This document shows, piece by piece, positions 31,301 to 36,352 of a stretch of 64,000 bases of DNA; position 1 is the first letter of the stretch; each line of letters begins with the position of its first letter. Below the pieces are notes generated by a model. It saw only the letters and a list, made by a program, of their open reading frames with translations. It had not been told where the DNA came from and did not search any database. The DNA comes from Ridgeia piscesae. Lineage: Eukaryota; Annelida; Polychaeta; Sabellida; Siboglinidae. The position numbers and the translations under genes are program-made. The stretch is from positions 263,501-327,500 of the forward strand of contig JAODUO010000476.1 of NCBI GenBank assembly GCA_025642075.2, written 5' to 3'.

Positions 31301-33702
31301 TAACATTCACAGGATACAGAACTTTACCACTTCCATTGACAGGGTACAGAACTTTACCACTTCCATTGACAGGGTACAGAACTTTACCACTTCCATTGAC
31401 AGGGTACAGAACTTTACCACTTCCATTGACAGGGTACAGAACTTTATCACTTCCATTGACAGGGTACAGAACTTTATCACTTCCATTGACAGGGTACAGA
31501 ACTTTACCACTTCCATTGACAGGGTACAGAACTTTACCACTTCCATTGACAGGATACAGAACTTTATCACTTCCATTGACAGGGTACAGAACTTTATCAC
31601 TTCCATTGACAGGGTACAGAACTTTACCACTTCCATTGACAGGGTACAGAACTTTACCACTTTCATTGACATGTTACAGAACTTTACCACTTCCATTGAC
31701 AGGGTACAGAACTTTACCACTTCAATTGACAGGGTACAGAACTTTACCACTTCCATTCACAGGATACAGAACTTTACCACTTCCATTCACAGGGTACATA
31801 ACTTTACCACTTCCATTGTCAGGGTACAGAACTTTACCACTTCAAACTCAAGGTGTTGGAGGGTTGTTCCCACTGCCATCTTGAGATTGAATTCCAGGTT
31901 AGTGCACAAATACATTACTTATGTGACATTTTCACTATTAAGCAGTGATTAAGCTAGATGTATGGCCCTGTCAGCCAGCATTACAGACAATTTTAAATAT
32001 GCACAGGCAACACATTTATAACCTTCAAACATATGCATTGAAATTTTGAGTTAGTTATCATTTAGATAAATGTAGAAATTGCATGTAGACGTTTATTGGC
32101 ATCACCAGCAAAATAATTCAGACAAGAAAACGTGACATTGTAAATATCTAGATGCAAGGACCTTGTGCCACTTGCTTGTAGACGAATCTATGTTTCTTCC
32201 CTTGGTTTTAGATACATATGACACTCCACCACTTGCGTGTAGGTGTATGTGCACTACCACTTACCTGTAGGTGTATGTACTGACCTATAGGTGTATGTAT
32301 TTACCTGTATGTGTCAGCACTAACATATAGGTGTATGTATTTACCTGTATATGTCTACACTAACATACAGGTGTATGTAATTACCTGTGGATGTCTGCAC
32401 TAACATATAGGTGTATGTACTTACCTGTAGGTGTCTGCACTAACATATAGGTATATGTAATTACCTGTGGATGTCTGCACTAATATATAGGTGTATGTAC
32501 TTACCTGTAGGTGTCTGCACTAACATATAGGTGTATGTAATTACCTGTGGATGTCTGCACTAATATATAGGTGTATGTACTTACCTGTAGGTGTCTGCAC
32601 TAACATATAGGTGTATGTAATTACCTGTGGATGTCTGCACTAATATATAGGTGTATGTACTTACCTGTGGATGTCTGCACTAACATATAAGTGTATGTAT
32701 TTACCTGTAGGTGTCCACAGTAATATATAGGTATATGTACTTACCTGTGGATGTCTTGCACTAATATATAGGTATATGTACTTACCTGTGGATGTCTGCA
32801 CTAACATATAGGTTTATGTATTTACCTGTATGTGTCTGCACTAACATATAGGTGTATGTACTTACCTGTGGATGTCTGCACTAACATATCAGTGTATGTA
32901 CTTACCTGTAGGTGTCCACAGTAACATATAGGTATATGTACTTACCTGTGGATGTATTGCACTAATATATAGGTGTATGTACTTACCTGTGGATGTCAGC
33001 ACTAACATATCAGTGTATGTACTTACCTGTAGGTGTCCACACTAACATATAGGTATATGTACTTACCTGTTGATGTCTTGCACTAATATATAGGTGCATG
33101 TACTTACCTGTGGATGTCTTGCCCTAATATATAGGTGTATGTACTTACCTGTTGATGTCTTGCACTAATATATAGGTGTATGTACTTACCTGTGGATGTC
33201 AGCACTAACATATAGGTGTATGTACTTACCTGTATGTGTCTGCGCTAACATATAGGTGTATGCACTTATGTGTAGGTGTATGTACACCATACCACTTATC
33301 TGTAGGTGTATGTACACTCTACCACCTACCTGTATGTGTATGTACACTGTACCCTTTACCTGTAGGTGTATGTACACTACCACTTACATGTATGTGTATG
33401 TACACTCCACCTTTTACCTATAGGTGTATGTAACCCAGTAGGTGTATGTACAGTCTACCACTTACCTGTAGGTGTATGTACACTCGGCGCCCCTTGCCTA
33501 CCCGTGGCAGTACATAGTGAACTTCTCCGTCACCCTGCTGTTGGGGTTGGTATTCGCTGGCTCCTACCTGTATTACCTCTCTAAGACGGATGGCATGGTG
33601 TGCTTCCGCCCACTCACTGAGCCACCTCAAAAGGGGATCTACCCTCCATGGAAACTGATACAAGTGATGAAGGAGAAGGCAGAAAGTGCAGATGCCAACT
33701 AA
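252..33702 (+). CDS. CATSPERB: CATSPERB-like gene, 24 exons, N-terminus missing
   Basis: Spliced gene assembled by hand from 24 exons with AG acceptors, GT donors (one GC donor) and matching phases; exon sum is about 3.1 kb (about 1,035 codons). Human CATSPERB is about 1,116 residues, so roughly the first 80-100 residues lie upstream. CATSPERB is a single-pass auxiliary subunit of the CatSper Ca2+ channel of the sperm flagellum; its large extracellular part joins the canopy formed with gamma, delta and epsilon subunits. Seen here: blade-like strands (LWLSEDGGNWFDMIYHI), landmark order PNYRPPSNEG, IPLTDNIYNADPS, SGRYKQCAGK with DCEC, INKRDVTIT, GTELYHFKLKV, EFQVYVHSAPLAYP, one hydrophobic helix and a short tail. 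The C-terminal landmarks match what I recall of CATSPERB and not of CATSPERG, D or E. One base appears to be missing in exon 17. Name inferred from remembered family motifs, not from a search. Confidence 0.75.
1012..2488 (+). repeat. Minisatellite, about 62-bp unit, intron 1
   Basis: About 20 tandem units of roughly 62 bp (gtttgaatgtgatgttactt ... ggtggaactgtaacagta), interrupted at 2118-2268. The unit ends gtgaagtggtggaactgtaacag, which resembles the acceptor region of the next exon (gtgaagggctgtagtttgaacttgtttcag), so the array may derive from that 3' splice site. Its minus-strand ORFs (NITFKQFYCYSSTTSP repeats) are by-products. Confidence 0.9.
2116..2272 (+). pseudogene. Degenerate copy of exon 2 inside the minisatellite
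   Basis: The stretch contains atggacgttg, then tgttatct, then gttggatgtcaccacaggta, in the order found in the real exon 2 (2574-2626). It is followed by a decayed version of the repeat tail that follows the real exon. Repeat-unit and exon sequence are blended, so this is either an old duplication eroded by gene conversion or an assembly-polishing artefact. Confidence 0.5.
2527..2622 (+). CDS. CATSPERB: CATSPERB-like exon 2
   Basis: Acceptor cttgtttcag, donor cacag/gtacat; 96 nt, phase 1 to 1. Reads (D)ALAKEPWKVTVSMDVGNV then IYRSNFTLLDVTT. Extracellular region. Confidence 0.65.
2637..2740 (-). mobile_element. LINE 3' tail fragment
   Basis: A (taa)n run followed by aatttatttgtataatgc and gctctcaggcactttacat is the reverse complement of the tail type seen at 26920-26993 and is closely matched at 46107-46200. 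It is a 5'-truncated CR1/L2-type tail. Confidence 0.6.
2781..3769 (+). repeat. 1-kb pyrimidine-rich tract ending at exon 3 acceptor
   Basis: Almost pure C/T sequence for about 1 kb, with (ct)n at 3020-3330, short (gctc)n runs, then ccctcc-rich sequence that leads directly into the tttccctccag acceptor. It acts as a hugely extended polypyrimidine tract. The long serine/leucine/proline ORFs in it are compositional. Confidence 0.85.
3770..3910 (+). CDS. CATSPERB: CATSPERB-like exon 3
   Basis: Acceptor tttccctccag, donor ctgctg/gtgagg; 141 nt, phase 1 to 1. Reads EPLMRPVLSPHHLERSPVTS, DVEDIVIAQSPCAPNVAVVS and LKRPPSA. One cysteine. Confidence 0.65.
3925..4036 (+). repeat. Short tandem repeat after exon 3 donor
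   Basis: About four copies of a 28-29 bp unit (agactagggggtttgtattg) start about 15 bp after the donor. Unlike other arrays in this gene it does not visibly include the donor itself. Confidence 0.85.
5534..5629 (+). CDS. CATSPERB: CATSPERB-like exon 4
   Basis: Acceptor tttctacag, donor caga/gtaagt; 96 nt, phase 1 to 1. Reads DIYVGVTLEAFAPESVEWYA then LAASTLCSEAGQ. Confidence 0.65.
6144..6307 (+). CDS. CATSPERB: CATSPERB-like exon 5
   Basis: Acceptor ttccttatag, donor ttgag/gtagac; 164 nt, phase 1 to 0. Reads NCSSLKVLDIALTNYRILIL, TDHGLFYSNETHKAKPRSVL and AFHVMWKTAACDIIE. The DIALTNYRILILTDHGLFYS stretch has the beta-strand/turn pattern of propeller blades shared by CatSper auxiliary ectodomains. 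Confidence 0.7.
6365..6545 (-). mobile_element. RTE-like LINE 3' coding remnant
   Basis: Minus-strand translation reads RRPARWWKDELDKYWKDTIQ then QRTAQHRQRWEKPAQAFAQS followed by WDTMTAQ and a stop. This is the typical C-terminus of an RTE-type endonuclease/reverse transcriptase. The fragment is truncated. Confidence 0.6.
7119..7176 (+). CDS. CATSPERB: CATSPERB-like exon 6
   Basis: Acceptor tttcactttcag, donor cgag/gtaagg; 58 nt, phase 0 to 1, reads SGRLTFSGICQGQHNDVLR. Confidence 0.65.
7209..7476. mobile_element. hAT-like MITE copy 1 (268 bp)
   Basis: Starts CAGGGCTTTATGCAGGAC and ends GTCTCTGCATAAAGCTATG, so the ends are imperfect inverted repeats. It is flanked by an 8-bp target duplication, tgcatcag (7201-7208) and tgcataag (7477-7484), with one mismatch. 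Eight-bp duplications and CAGGG termini are hAT hallmarks. It is a short derivative of the 3-kb element at 17745-20762 and is about 33 bp downstream of exon 6. Confidence 0.8.
7560..7845 (-). mobile_element. LINE 3' coding remnant (RTE-type)
   Basis: The minus strand reads RSRLKWARHVERMRDGKMAE, later KAEDCVKRDLERVGGEWRTA and AKDRSWRLL. This matches the well-known LW.GHVERM / WRT.A.DR..WR C-terminus of invertebrate RTE-type reverse transcriptases. It is 5'-truncated and about 85 bp from the MITE. Confidence 0.75.
8732..8769 (+). CDS. CATSPERB: CATSPERB-like exon 7 (microexon-sized)
   Basis: 38 nt, acceptor ctaccatccag, donor acaag/gttcgt, phase 1 to 0; reads EDVGCVAYHCVNK. Found only because both neighbouring exon phases require it; two cysteines. 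Confidence 0.55.
9532..9666 (+). CDS. CATSPERB: CATSPERB-like exon 8
   Basis: Acceptor atggttgttag, donor gacag/gtacag; 135 nt, phase 0 to 0. Reads ETFGAFSGNNITSWTPVKGV, ENKATLSSIAHNYHMDTLNI and LYTRQ. A (tg)n-rich stretch follows in the intron (9715-9795). Confidence 0.65.
9960..10190. repeat. Dispersed repeat R1, copy 1
   Basis: Shares the core gtagtaatttgtagcaggaagtc ... acatcag ... actgccaat ... gatgttttgtttagc with copies at 12185-12420 and 24690-24985. No coding capacity is visible. It is an interspersed element present three times in this one gene. Confidence 0.55.
10716..10865 (+). CDS. CATSPERB: CATSPERB-like exon 9
   Basis: Acceptor gtcattcacag, donor acag/gtatgt; 150 nt, phase 0 to 0. 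Reads SGAALLKVIQLKRGVMANYS, FPPFEFPVEAAITGLTIHPI and SCLYYAYGKQ. Confidence 0.7.
11339..11489 (+). CDS. CATSPERB: CATSPERB-like exon 10
   Basis: Acceptor tgtgttgtag, donor gctg/gtttgt; 151 nt, phase 0 to 1. Reads LWLSEDGGNWFDMIYHIRSE, TIKRVAVGFTDGIIVAQQAN and QTTELLFSKA. The WLSEDGGNWF strand resembles Asp-box-like blade motifs of CatSper ectodomain propellers. Confidence 0.75.
12185..12420. repeat. Dispersed repeat R1, copy 2
   Basis: Shares tctactgtctagaatgtgg, ttaaacatca, ttttgttttgaaactggatg and ggcaggcagta with the copy at 24690-24985. Non-coding. Confidence 0.65.
12489..12646 (+). CDS. CATSPERB: CATSPERB-like exon 11
   Basis: Acceptor gtcacctag, donor tcaag/gtagca; 158 nt, phase 1 to 0. 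Reads EVTVDTGVTRAAPFSVTGVS, KCTVFIDSFSHIYCLMTNQE and LTAVKLDVNRLIK. Confidence 0.7.
12923..13062 (+). CDS. CATSPERB: CATSPERB-like exon 12
   Basis: Acceptor atcttttgcag, donor caaag/gtaaaa; 140 nt, phase 0 to 2. Reads EYKARSDHPLAIQMFSQLDV, TFYEFSRNTTAESFFYNSHI and GKQISQ. Note N-T-T sequon. Confidence 0.7.
13080..14000 (+). repeat. Purine-rich minisatellite, intron 12
   Basis: About 18 bp after the donor, G/A-only sequence begins. From about 13195 to 13716 it forms tandem units of about 30 bp (ggaagcaggaggatggagag), with a higher-order pattern of about 81-82 bp at 13530-13700. Long ORFs on both strands, in several frames, arise from the unit and are not genes. Confidence 0.9.
14078..14217 (+). 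CDS. CATSPERB: CATSPERB-like exon 13
   Basis: Acceptor ctgttttag, donor cattg/gtaggt; 140 nt, phase 2 to 1. Reads RGGESSIIKHVNFAPDCGGF, LACVDVKLVQPYRLEDISDS and PALVCTI. Three cysteines. Confidence 0.7.
15712..15978. mobile_element. hAT-like MITE copy 2 (267 bp)
   Basis: Same family as the copy at 7209-7476: starts CAGGGCTTTATGCAGGAT and ends CTCTACATAAAGCTATG. The 8-bp target duplication is cgcacaaa (15704-15711) versus tgcacaaa (15979-15986). A (cacata)-rich microsatellite flanks it. Confidence 0.85.
16078..16500 (+). mobile_element. CR1/L2-type LINE 3' remnant
   Basis: Broken frames encode a block like FPVQYCIIFKICTI, HHSYIHCLPQR, then NIGTKAFAALWNMLP and SVENIAKLYCHLKPYLYNLA, the typical C-terminus of CR1/L2 reverse transcriptases. 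Stops and shifts show it is dead. Confidence 0.7.
16563..16616 (+). CDS. CATSPERB: CATSPERB-like exon 14 (two possible donors)
   Basis: Acceptor ctggttgtag, phase 1 to 1, reads EMIAQDNYEAVLKLS(GDS). The 3' end carries a 9-bp near-duplication, tcaggtgat then tcaggttag, so the donor can be at 16607 (gtgatt) or 16616 (gttagt). Both keep phase; the difference is three residues. Confidence 0.5.
16640..16825 (+). repeat. 51-bp tandem repeat of exon 15 acceptor region
   Basis: Four units of exactly 51 bp start at 16641, 16692, 16743 and 16794 (ctgcagaataagccatgtgt tggaagttcataaatgtt...). The last unit runs straight into exon 15: ccatgtgttggaag/tccaag is the splice-acceptor region itself. The array is therefore a serial duplication of this intron-exon junction. 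Confidence 0.85.
16820..17076 (+). CDS. CATSPERB: CATSPERB-like exon 15
   Basis: Donor cacg/gtgagt; acceptor either ttggaag (start 16820) or gtccaag (start 16826). Both are phase 1 and lack a good pyrimidine tract. Reads EHLLEEPSQSPCLFEGGPCQ, LGVWRESDVYKTVLIPKYGS, FLITKFHDTVEVKALSVFPI, then QRQRYVKRHHNFWHIIDFGI and DQRT. Largest exon of the extracellular part. Confidence 0.7.
17665..17744. mobile_element. SINE fragments at left edge of hAT element
   Basis: 17665-17705 carries a tRNA-like head (cagtagctagagctttgggc). 17710-17744 is the reverse complement of the SINE tail seen at 21270-21305 (actgtactgtataagaac). This is the left remainder of the minus-strand SINE that the 3-kb hAT-like element split. 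Confidence 0.6.
18135..18434 (-). pseudogene. Possible hAT transposase N-terminal fragment
   Basis: 99-codon ORF starting MPPPSPKPKLRKLTTITKFF, then a Thr/Pro/Val-rich low-complexity stretch. Short basic N-termini ending in a ...FF motif are common at the start of hAT/TTF-type proteins, but no BED finger or DDE domain follows. The upstream sequence is separated by the 1.59-kb insertion. Function unproven. Confidence 0.35.
18454..20054. mobile_element. 1.59-kb non-autonomous TIR element with 8-bp TSD
   Basis: The element spans 18462-20046. The first 54 bp (ggggcatactaaaaggcggg ...) are repeated in inverse at the right end, and the match continues to about 100 bp with one 9-bp indel. Flanks are a perfect 8-bp duplication, aatgttta (18454-18461 and 20047-20054). 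Within the TIR, ggcagacc occurs twice. The interior is AT-rich, with a (ta)n run at 18826-18878 and no transposase ORF. Confidence 0.9.
20763..21013 (-). mobile_element. tRNA-derived SINE (minus), split by hAT element
   Basis: The reverse complement begins agcgcagtggctcagggtta, a tRNA A-box-like start (gcctggtgctgtgg region follows), then the body cttgggcaagtttttccact. Its tail lies beyond the hAT insertion at 17710-17744. Confidence 0.7.
21014..21310 (+). mobile_element. tRNA-derived SINE (plus)
   Basis: Starts near a B-box-like gggttcatatcctg, shares the body ccttgggcaagttttttcac with the minus copy, and ends with a LINE-type tail (gtacagcgctttgagcaa ... ggactggatactgtactg). It is head-to-head with the minus SINE, forming an inverted pair. 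Confidence 0.7.
21865..22000 (+). CDS. CATSPERB: CATSPERB-like exon 16
   Basis: Acceptor gtgttgtcag, donor ttgcag/gtataa; 136 nt, phase 0 to 1. Reads GKSVWHLGESDCHYELEVDN, TYGHRALFELDIDEGISLFN and FVSVA. Confidence 0.75.
21990..22130 (+). repeat. Decayed tandem copies of exon 16 donor
   Basis: The exon end/donor tatcagttgcaggtataatct is followed by atatcaattgcaggtgtaatct, then tatcgtctcaggtattat, acatcagtcacaagtac and attagttacaggcataaac. These are five or six diverged copies, about 22-27 bp apart. A (ta)n/(tatc)n stretch (22125-22330) follows. Confidence 0.7.
22539..22689 (+). CDS. CATSPERB: CATSPERB-like exon 17, apparent 1-nt frameshift
   Basis: Acceptor gtcaccag, donor acaag/gtaggt; 151 nt. 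From phase 1 it reads EPVVGHLETMLYVTLSNPWL, FQTESHIDTRTLPAYTQNLF. The sensible continuation into exon 18 is in another frame (SFTLHSIIKDK then GMTVVRVHLP). Lengths fit only if one base is missing near 22655 (aacctctttcc). This could be a sequencing or assembly slip in the T/C run, or a real loss. Confidence 0.7.
22690..24390 (+). repeat. Minisatellite made of exon 17 donor copies
   Basis: Exon 17 ends catcaaggacaag/gtaggt. The intron continues with units such as gtaggtggtcgcaccatc + agggtcaag (27 bp). From about 23030 they shorten to a 21-bp unit, gtgggtggtcacaccatcaa. In total there are about 75 units, nearly all containing aag/gtgggt or aag/gtaggt, a good 5' splice-site match. Long GGWSHHQ-type ORFs are by-products. 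Confidence 0.9.
24690..24985. repeat. Dispersed repeat R1, copy 3
   Basis: Third copy of the non-coding element seen at 9960 and 12185: tctactgtctagaatgtggg, gttaaacatca, ttttgttttgaaactggatg, ggcaggcagta. Confidence 0.65.
25106..25306 (+). CDS. CATSPERB: CATSPERB-like exon 18
   Basis: Acceptor ggttcttgcag, donor ctgcct/gttagt; 201 nt, phase 0 to 0. Reads GMTVVRVHLPMASLLCPHTS, RLLTVFTGCPALKRLVYREP, IQISREDFLHGNPLDEKTKS and PLLQTLP. The GCP motif followed by a basic residue is typical of the C-terminal ectodomain of CatSper beta/gamma/delta/epsilon subunits. Confidence 0.8.
25726..25836 (+). CDS. CATSPERB: CATSPERB-like exon 19 (NYRPPS block)
   Basis: Acceptor catgtttcag, donor acaa/gtacgt; 111 nt, phase 0 to 0. 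Reads PNYRPPSNEGISIPLTDNIY then NADPSIPRPSNIIVRSQ. This NYRPPS...G..IPLTDN.YNADPS stretch is the strongest CATSPERB signature that I recognise. Confidence 0.85.
26480..26590 (+). CDS. CATSPERB: CATSPERB-like exon 20 (YKQCAGK cysteine block)
   Basis: Acceptor ctgctgacag, donor aaagg/gtaggt; 111 nt, phase 0 to 0. Reads VSGRYKQCAGKSDREDCECT then DVMRYSPFVIDSDCRER. Four cysteines, in the C-x8-C-x-C pattern plus one, as in vertebrate CATSPERB. Confidence 0.85.
26640..26995 (+). mobile_element. CR1/L2 LINE 3' UTR fragment
   Basis: Begins cagattagcgtttctgcgat, matching the end of the LINE ORF and start of its 3' UTR at 49997-50030 (tttagattagcgtttctgtg). It ends with a tail gcaccttgattcaggcactg tacaaatg. 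Solo 3' fragment about 50 bp after exon 20. Confidence 0.7.
27591..27726 (+). CDS. CATSPERB: CATSPERB-like exon 21
   Basis: Acceptor tttgtcaccag, donor cactt/gtgagt; 136 nt, phase 0 to 1. Reads VYKLCFPGELKPELVILQFG, RQERKLEKDVPVSVSEINKR and DVTIT. The VSEINKR motif corresponds to the VTEVN motif of vertebrate CATSPERB. A (tccg)n run at 27528-27570 forms its polypyrimidine tract. Confidence 0.85.
28554..29237. mobile_element. 664-bp fold-back element with 10-bp TSD
   Basis: The element spans 28564-29227. The two ends, gtaatcttccagttaactgg and its counterpart ccagttaactggaatattac, begin a palindrome that runs for most of the length (for example catcgcctttgcgg / ccgcaaaggcgatg inside). Flanks are an exact 10-bp duplication, ctggagtcca, at 28554-28563 and 29228-29237. 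Nine- to ten-bp duplications suggest Mutator-like or Foldback-type mobilisation. It ends 35 bp before exon 22. Confidence 0.9.
29262..29356 (+). CDS. CATSPERB: CATSPERB-like exon 22 with GC donor
   Basis: Acceptor gtttctcacag; 95 nt, phase 1 to 0. Reads SMKSLMMEMITSQQPEDEGG then YYSHETLELVMK. The only phase-compatible end is atgaag/gcaagt, the canonical form of a minor GC-AG intron. Joining gives LELVMK-GTELYHF, corresponding to the LNLSIQGSELFHF region of the vertebrate protein as I recall it. Confidence 0.75.
29940..31822 (+). repeat. 30-bp minisatellite made of exon 23 acceptor copies
   Basis: About 63 tandem units of exactly 30 bp. The unit ggtacagaactttaccactt + ccattgacag equals the first 20 nt of exon 23 plus a cag acceptor. 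The last unit (cattgtcag/ggtacagaactttaccac) is the real splice acceptor and start of exon 23. Because 30 is divisible by three, very long ORFs of 642 aa (+) and several hundred aa on other frames appear, but none is a gene. In the exon's own frame each unit ends in tga. Confidence 0.95.
31823..31897 (+). CDS. CATSPERB: CATSPERB-like exon 23
   Basis: Acceptor ccattgtcag, donor ttccag/gttagt; 75 nt, phase 0 to 0. Reads GTELYHFKLKVLEGCSHCHL then EIEFQ. Corresponds to the G-ELFHF-V-V-G--C-L-EEFQ membrane-proximal segment of CATSPERB. Confidence 0.85.
32215..33471 (+). repeat. About 40-bp minisatellite made of exon 24 acceptor copies
   Basis: About 30 units of cttacctgtaggtgtatgta followed by a variable half (ctgcactaacatata). 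The real acceptor of exon 24 is cttacctgtag/gtgtatgtac, identical to the conserved half of the unit. The array is thus a serial duplication of the last intron's 3' splice site plus the first ten exon bases. Confidence 0.92.
33472..33702 (+). CDS. CATSPERB: CATSPERB-like exon 24: TM helix, tail and stop
   Basis: Acceptor acctgtag; ends taa at 33700-33702. Reads VYVHSAPLAYPWQYIVNFSV, TLLLGLVFAGSYLYYLSKTD, then GMVCFRPLTEPPQKGIYPPW and KLIQVMKEKAESADAN. One hydrophobic helix (about residues 15-35 of the exon) places the gene product as a single-pass type I membrane protein with a cytoplasmic tail of about 40 residues. VYVHSAPLAYP aligns with the IYVDEAPLPFP motif of vertebrate CATSPERB. Confidence 0.85.
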   Translation: MYVHSAPLAYPWQYIVNFSVTLLLGLVFAGSYLYYLSKTDGMVCFRPLTEPPQKGIYPPWKLIQVMKEKAESADAN

Positions 33703-33768
33703 ATAAGAAGAGACTGTGAGATGTATTTGTCTTAGATCATTGAAATCATAGTTAATCATAATTAAGAA

Positions 33769-33774
33769 AATAAA
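33769..33774 (+). promoter_or_regulatory. Poly(A) signal AATAAA of CATSPERB-like gene
   Basis: Canonical aataaa 67 bp after the stop codon, the first such hexamer downstream. Confidence 0.6.
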
Positions 33775-34164
33775 TCATTTGTCAGCAGCTGTGTTCTGGT
33801 AAGTTTGTGGTCACACATGGAGACACAAGACCTGCTGATGTCAGTGGAACAGCTCCGTAAATGACACCTTTTACTAGTTGTTTTTTAACGAGGTGGGGGA
33901 AATGGGTGAAAGGCACAACCCGCTAGAGTTGCTGGACGGAATAGTATAGATACTACCCATTGCAGTCAGCATTTCATGTTGTGATCACGTGTTGTGGACT
34001 ACCAGGTAGTCTTGCAAAACTCAACACTCCATTTTTCACAGTCAAAATTGCACTAGGGACGCAGAATAAACTCGGGTCCGTTGTAACGTGAATTTCTAGG
34101 TAGGTTAATTTTGAATTGAATTGAAATTTATTTCCAACAACTACTAATACTACTACTACTACTA

Positions 34165-34198
<34 letters not shown>

Positions 34199-35640
34199 TT
34201 ACTACTACTACATTATACATACAATACAAATTGTTGAAAAAAGGGTAAAAGAAGTACAATACTTATCAGGTTTTCCCTTATAATTGCTGAATTACATAAA
34301 ACATCTGAACAGTGCAATAGAAAGTGTGACAACACTATTTACATGTATAACTATACCACATTTAATAAACAAAGATATTGTGACAGTTATTGAAGAAAAA
34401 ACACCTTTATAACAATTATGGAAAAAACGTATTTAGTGCATATTGAGTACCAGCTAATATTGCAGTGTGGACAGAGCATACTGTACTGCAAGGCATGAAA
34501 TGTTTAATTTTGTGGCCCACTCGCTCGAACTGCGATGGTTGAGGAATAGCTTTTTGTAACCCAGTACAACGTAATAGTCCAGTCAAAACACATGGAGAGT
34601 TGCGGAATGACGTCACTCCACACTCCAGGGGCAGGTCAGCTACTAAAGCTGGCAAACATTACAGACTGTACAACACCACACAGAAACCACACACACGTGA
34701 ACGTTTTGAAAACTACACTTCACATTATTTCTTCACTGCAGTACAAATAACTGCGTAGTATTATTATTAGTAGAATGATTCTATGTGATGGTATACTGAA
34801 ATAGAACGGTTTCGTTGCTTTTGGTATTAATTCTGGACCATTACACTGCTGTGCAAAAAGCAGAAGTGATGCGTACACACCGACCACCAATACGTACGCA
34901 TGCGCTCGTAAATTCCTCCAATATTATTTACTAGTGTTGTTTTTGCAGTAAAACAAAACTTATAAATATCAATTATTAGCGGTTCTTCCTCAATTCGTTT
35001 GCCGATTGCTAATCCTGTTCTGTTATGTTCAGATGTGTAGAGCGGGACTAGCTTAGCTAGTGGGCACAATACACAATCGTACTTGTTTTTAATCGTCCCA
35101 TAAAAAGTGTTGTCCTTTCACCTGGTATTGCTGACGAAAGCTTGTGTCACTGTCGGCCTCTCACTCGACAACGAAAGCGAAACGCACGTGATTTGGCGTA
35201 TCAAGACGAAGTATTGAAGATTCCTAAGACTAAGTAGCTATGCGAAGGTAGATATCACTGTGTTGCAGTTACAACAAGAATGCGTAGCCGCTTATTAATT
35301 CAACTTGCAAGCAAACATCGACTACATTAGACTCGAGCCTCTAAAACGAAGTCTGAGGCAAGCCATGCAGTCAGACCCAGAGATTCAATCCAAGCATATA
35401 TTTGATATCGTATACATATTCTATTTGGCTACGCAGGCGTTTAGTCATAAGCTATGTTATTGGGAGAGTATAATGCAGAGATTGATGACGTGAGGATGCG
35501 CATTGACAAGTAGCATTGGTGGCCAGTAGGGTCCTGTTGATTGTGTAAGTAACTTAGTAAGGTAGCATCCGTAATATCGTGCAACTGTTCAGAGTACACG
35601 GCTCTGCTACGTCTAATGCATGTTAATAATAAACAAGCCA
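33775..35640. other. Intergenic stretch, no gene seen
   Basis: Contains a LINE/SINE-like tail (gaattgaattgaaatttatt) followed by a (cta)n microsatellite at 34140-34215. No exon with plausible splice sites and coding pattern was found on either strand; short ORFs here look random. Confidence 0.5.
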
Positions 35641-35654
35641 AAGGGTACGTTTCT

Positions 35655-36161
35655 ACGGAAGCCCGTTGGTGCCACGGTGGAAATATATTTTTCTGCCAGC
35701 CGCCACTTAATTATCTGGTGGCCGCTACTTATTTATCCCCCATTTTCAGCCTGAGGGGACAGCATAGGGAATATCCCCCACCTTTTCAGTTCAGAAAGCA
35801 AAATTACGGGTATATAGCGAGACTGATCACTCTCCTCTCTTAATAACCCTACATAGATATAGTATTAAAATTAATGTACTCGGATATAAACTTCCGACTA
35901 CCCAGTGGAAAATTACTAGATAAATTGCTCGGTTGGCCGTCAATTTGCACCCTTATACTAGCCATCAAGATTAATTTATGTTTGCCCTGTCACCCCTTGC
36001 AATGCAGCCTGCAGTATGGTTATCGCCTACGGTTGAACCAGCGGATTCATGCACTTTGTGTAATTTAATCCCATTTGAGTGATGATAACTTTCTTTGCCA
36101 AAAGGTGGGATTGGGACGTTTCATACAGGCATCCCTGGCAAATGTTTTGTTGTGGTACCAA

Positions 36162-36206
<45 letters not shown>

Positions 36207-36352
36207 CATACATATAGCAAACCAAAATTACGGGCATATAGCTAGACTGATCATTCTCTTCACTTTTTAATATATATATATATACCGCCAGATAATTAAG
36301 TGGCGGCTGTCGGAAAAAATATATATTCACCGTGGCACCAATGGGCTTCCGT
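35655..36352. mobile_element. Inverted-repeat element, about 70-bp arms
   Basis: Left arm acggaagcccgttggtgcca ... agccgccacttaattatctg (35655-35725) recurs in inverse at 36285-36352. Inside, attacgggtatatagcgaga ctgatcactctc and attacgggcatatagctaga ctgatcattctc are direct copies. A (ta)n run lies at 36165-36202. It looks like a decayed MITE. Confidence 0.6.

Noticed and set aside
29945..31952. ORFs of 642, 393, 303 and 231 codons on both strands
   Set aside because: They are translations of the 30-bp minisatellite, open in several frames because 30 is divisible by three; no codon bias, start context or splice support.
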